Below, in pieces: positions 63,417 to 64,000 of a stretch of 64,000 bases of DNA. Position numbers and translations under genes: made by a program. The notes under the pieces are model-generated. The model was not told where the DNA came from. It did no database searches and worked only from the letters and a program-made list of their open reading frames with translations. The stretch is from PALSA-926 sp964476835 (lineage in GTDB: Bacteria > Pseudomonadota > Alphaproteobacteria > Micavibrionales > UBA2020): contig CAYZCE010000005.1 in assembly GCA_964476835.1 (NCBI GenBank), positions 1-64,000 on the forward strand, given 5' to 3'. Positions within the stretch are counted from its first letter, which is position 1, and the number at the start of each line of letters is the position of its first letter.

Positions 63417-64000
63417 GGGTTTCAGTCCCAGTTTCGCGCGGCGTGCGTTCAGGTTCTCAGGATCCGCGATCGGGAAGCCGTCGCCCTGCGTGCCGTAGAG
63501 CTGCGGCTTGCGCTGGCTTTCGTCGTAGTAGCTGACGGCGACGCGGTCGAAAAGGTATGCGTAGTCGTTCGCATTGACTGCGCCCGTCGGGTGCAGATGT
63601 TCAAGCAATGCGAGCACCTCCTTCTGGAAGGCGGGATCGGCGTCGGCGTGCTGGGCGATCAGCCAGGCACTCTGGCTGGCGGCTGCGCCGAATTCGGGGA
63701 TGGTGAACCAGTCGTGCGTCTTCATCAGTTCCTTCAGCTCCGACACGCAGGCATGGTCGAGTTTCTCCCAGAACGGGAAGAGCTTTTCGATGAAAGCGCG
63801 TTCCTGCGCGTCGCCGGCGAAATCGGTGGGCAGCTTGTAGGCGTGCGTCTGCTGGTCGAGTTCTTTGCCGGTGAAGTTCGGGCTGTTCTCGGAGGCATAG
63901 CGGCGCACGTATTGGTCCAGCTCGCGCAGGTGGCGGAGGATGACTTTCACGCGCTCCGTCTCGTCCGCGGGGAGAGCGCAGGCGTTGAAGGCGGCTTGCA
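63411..64000 (-). CDS. DUF6624-like protein, 5' end beyond the window
   Basis: Partial gene. The frame stays open to base 64000 (upstream residues read AFNACALPADETERVKV), so the GTG near 63950 is probably an internal codon rather than the start. Conserved block: WLIAQHADADPAFQKEVLALL, YLFDRVAV, and PQLYGTQG, fitting DUF6624. Function unknown. Its stop lies 6 bases inside the thioesterase 3' end. Confidence 0.72.
   Translation of the reverse strand, partial: QAAFNACALPADETERVKVILRHLRELDQYVRRYASENSPNFTGKELDQQTHAYKLPTDFAGDAQERAFIEKLFPFWEKLDHACVSELKELMKTHDWFTIPEFGAAASQSAWLIAQHADADPAFQKEVLALLEHLHPTGAVNANDYAYLFDRVAVSYYDESQRKPQLYGTQGDGFPIADPENLNARRAKLGLKPL

Noticed and set aside
63948..63950. GTG as start of the last minus-strand gene
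   Set aside because: The frame continues upstream with protein-like sequence to the window edge, so the true start is outside.

Overview
The window is a chromosomal segment of a free-living, flagellated alphaproteobacterium. The evidence is the CtrA phosphorelay (ChpT, CtrA, DivK, PleD), the FlaF/FlbT flagellin regulators, FlbD, and envelope genes of alphaproteobacterial type. It is not a Rickettsiales member (full flagellar set); a Rhodospirillales/Micavibrio-like lineage is possible, but I cannot fix the genus from sequence alone. Host DNA is GC-rich with tightly packed operons.

Layout. 1-11 kb: the 3' part of rpoC, then a leftward housekeeping operon (miaB, two phoH paralogues, ybeY, corC-like, lnt). 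11-18 kb: rpsU, an M24 aminopeptidase, an RlmM-like methyltransferase, a phosphohexomutase and chpT. 18-35 kb: ctrA, then fliI-fliJ-PP2C rightward and an 11-kb leftward flagellar operon (fliF-fliG-fliH-fliN-flbD-flhA-flhF-flhG-fliK), followed by flaF, flbT and flagellin. 35-49 kb: yfgM-like-bamB-der-eipB, divK-pleD, rpmG, several envelope proteins, pdxH, htpG, phhB and an SDR dehydrogenase. 61-64 kb: host DNA resumes with a beta-barrel protein, an EF-hand-like protein, a thioesterase and a gene cut by the window edge.

The unusual part is 49.0-61.0 kb. An AT-rich element of about 12 kb has inserted exactly in the anticodon loop of a host tRNA-Arg(CCU) gene. The 5' half of the tRNA lies at 48976-49014 and the 3' half at 61029-61073, and the only shared sequence is the 7-bp anticodon loop TTCCTAA. 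Most tRNA-targeting islands rebuild the target at one end; this one leaves it broken and carries its own complete tRNA-Arg(CCU) with a promoter at 50952-51028. An excisionase and a tyrosine integrase sit at the right end, and matching arm-type repeats lie at symmetric distances inside both ends.

The element also carries a three-gene operon with no gaps between genes: an AAA_13/PrrC-like ABC-type ATPase, a membrane-anchored coiled-coil protein, and a DUF5677/HEPN-like helical protein. It further has an HNH protein, a second DUF5677/HEPN-like gene, a small serine recombinase, a run of small overlapping genes with a possible HUH-type Rep protein, a four-helix membrane protein and an XRE regulator. 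I regard the tRNA-swapping integration strategy and the ATPase-membrane-HEPN-like operon as the best candidates for undescribed biology; the second looks like an anti-phage or toxin-type defence module.
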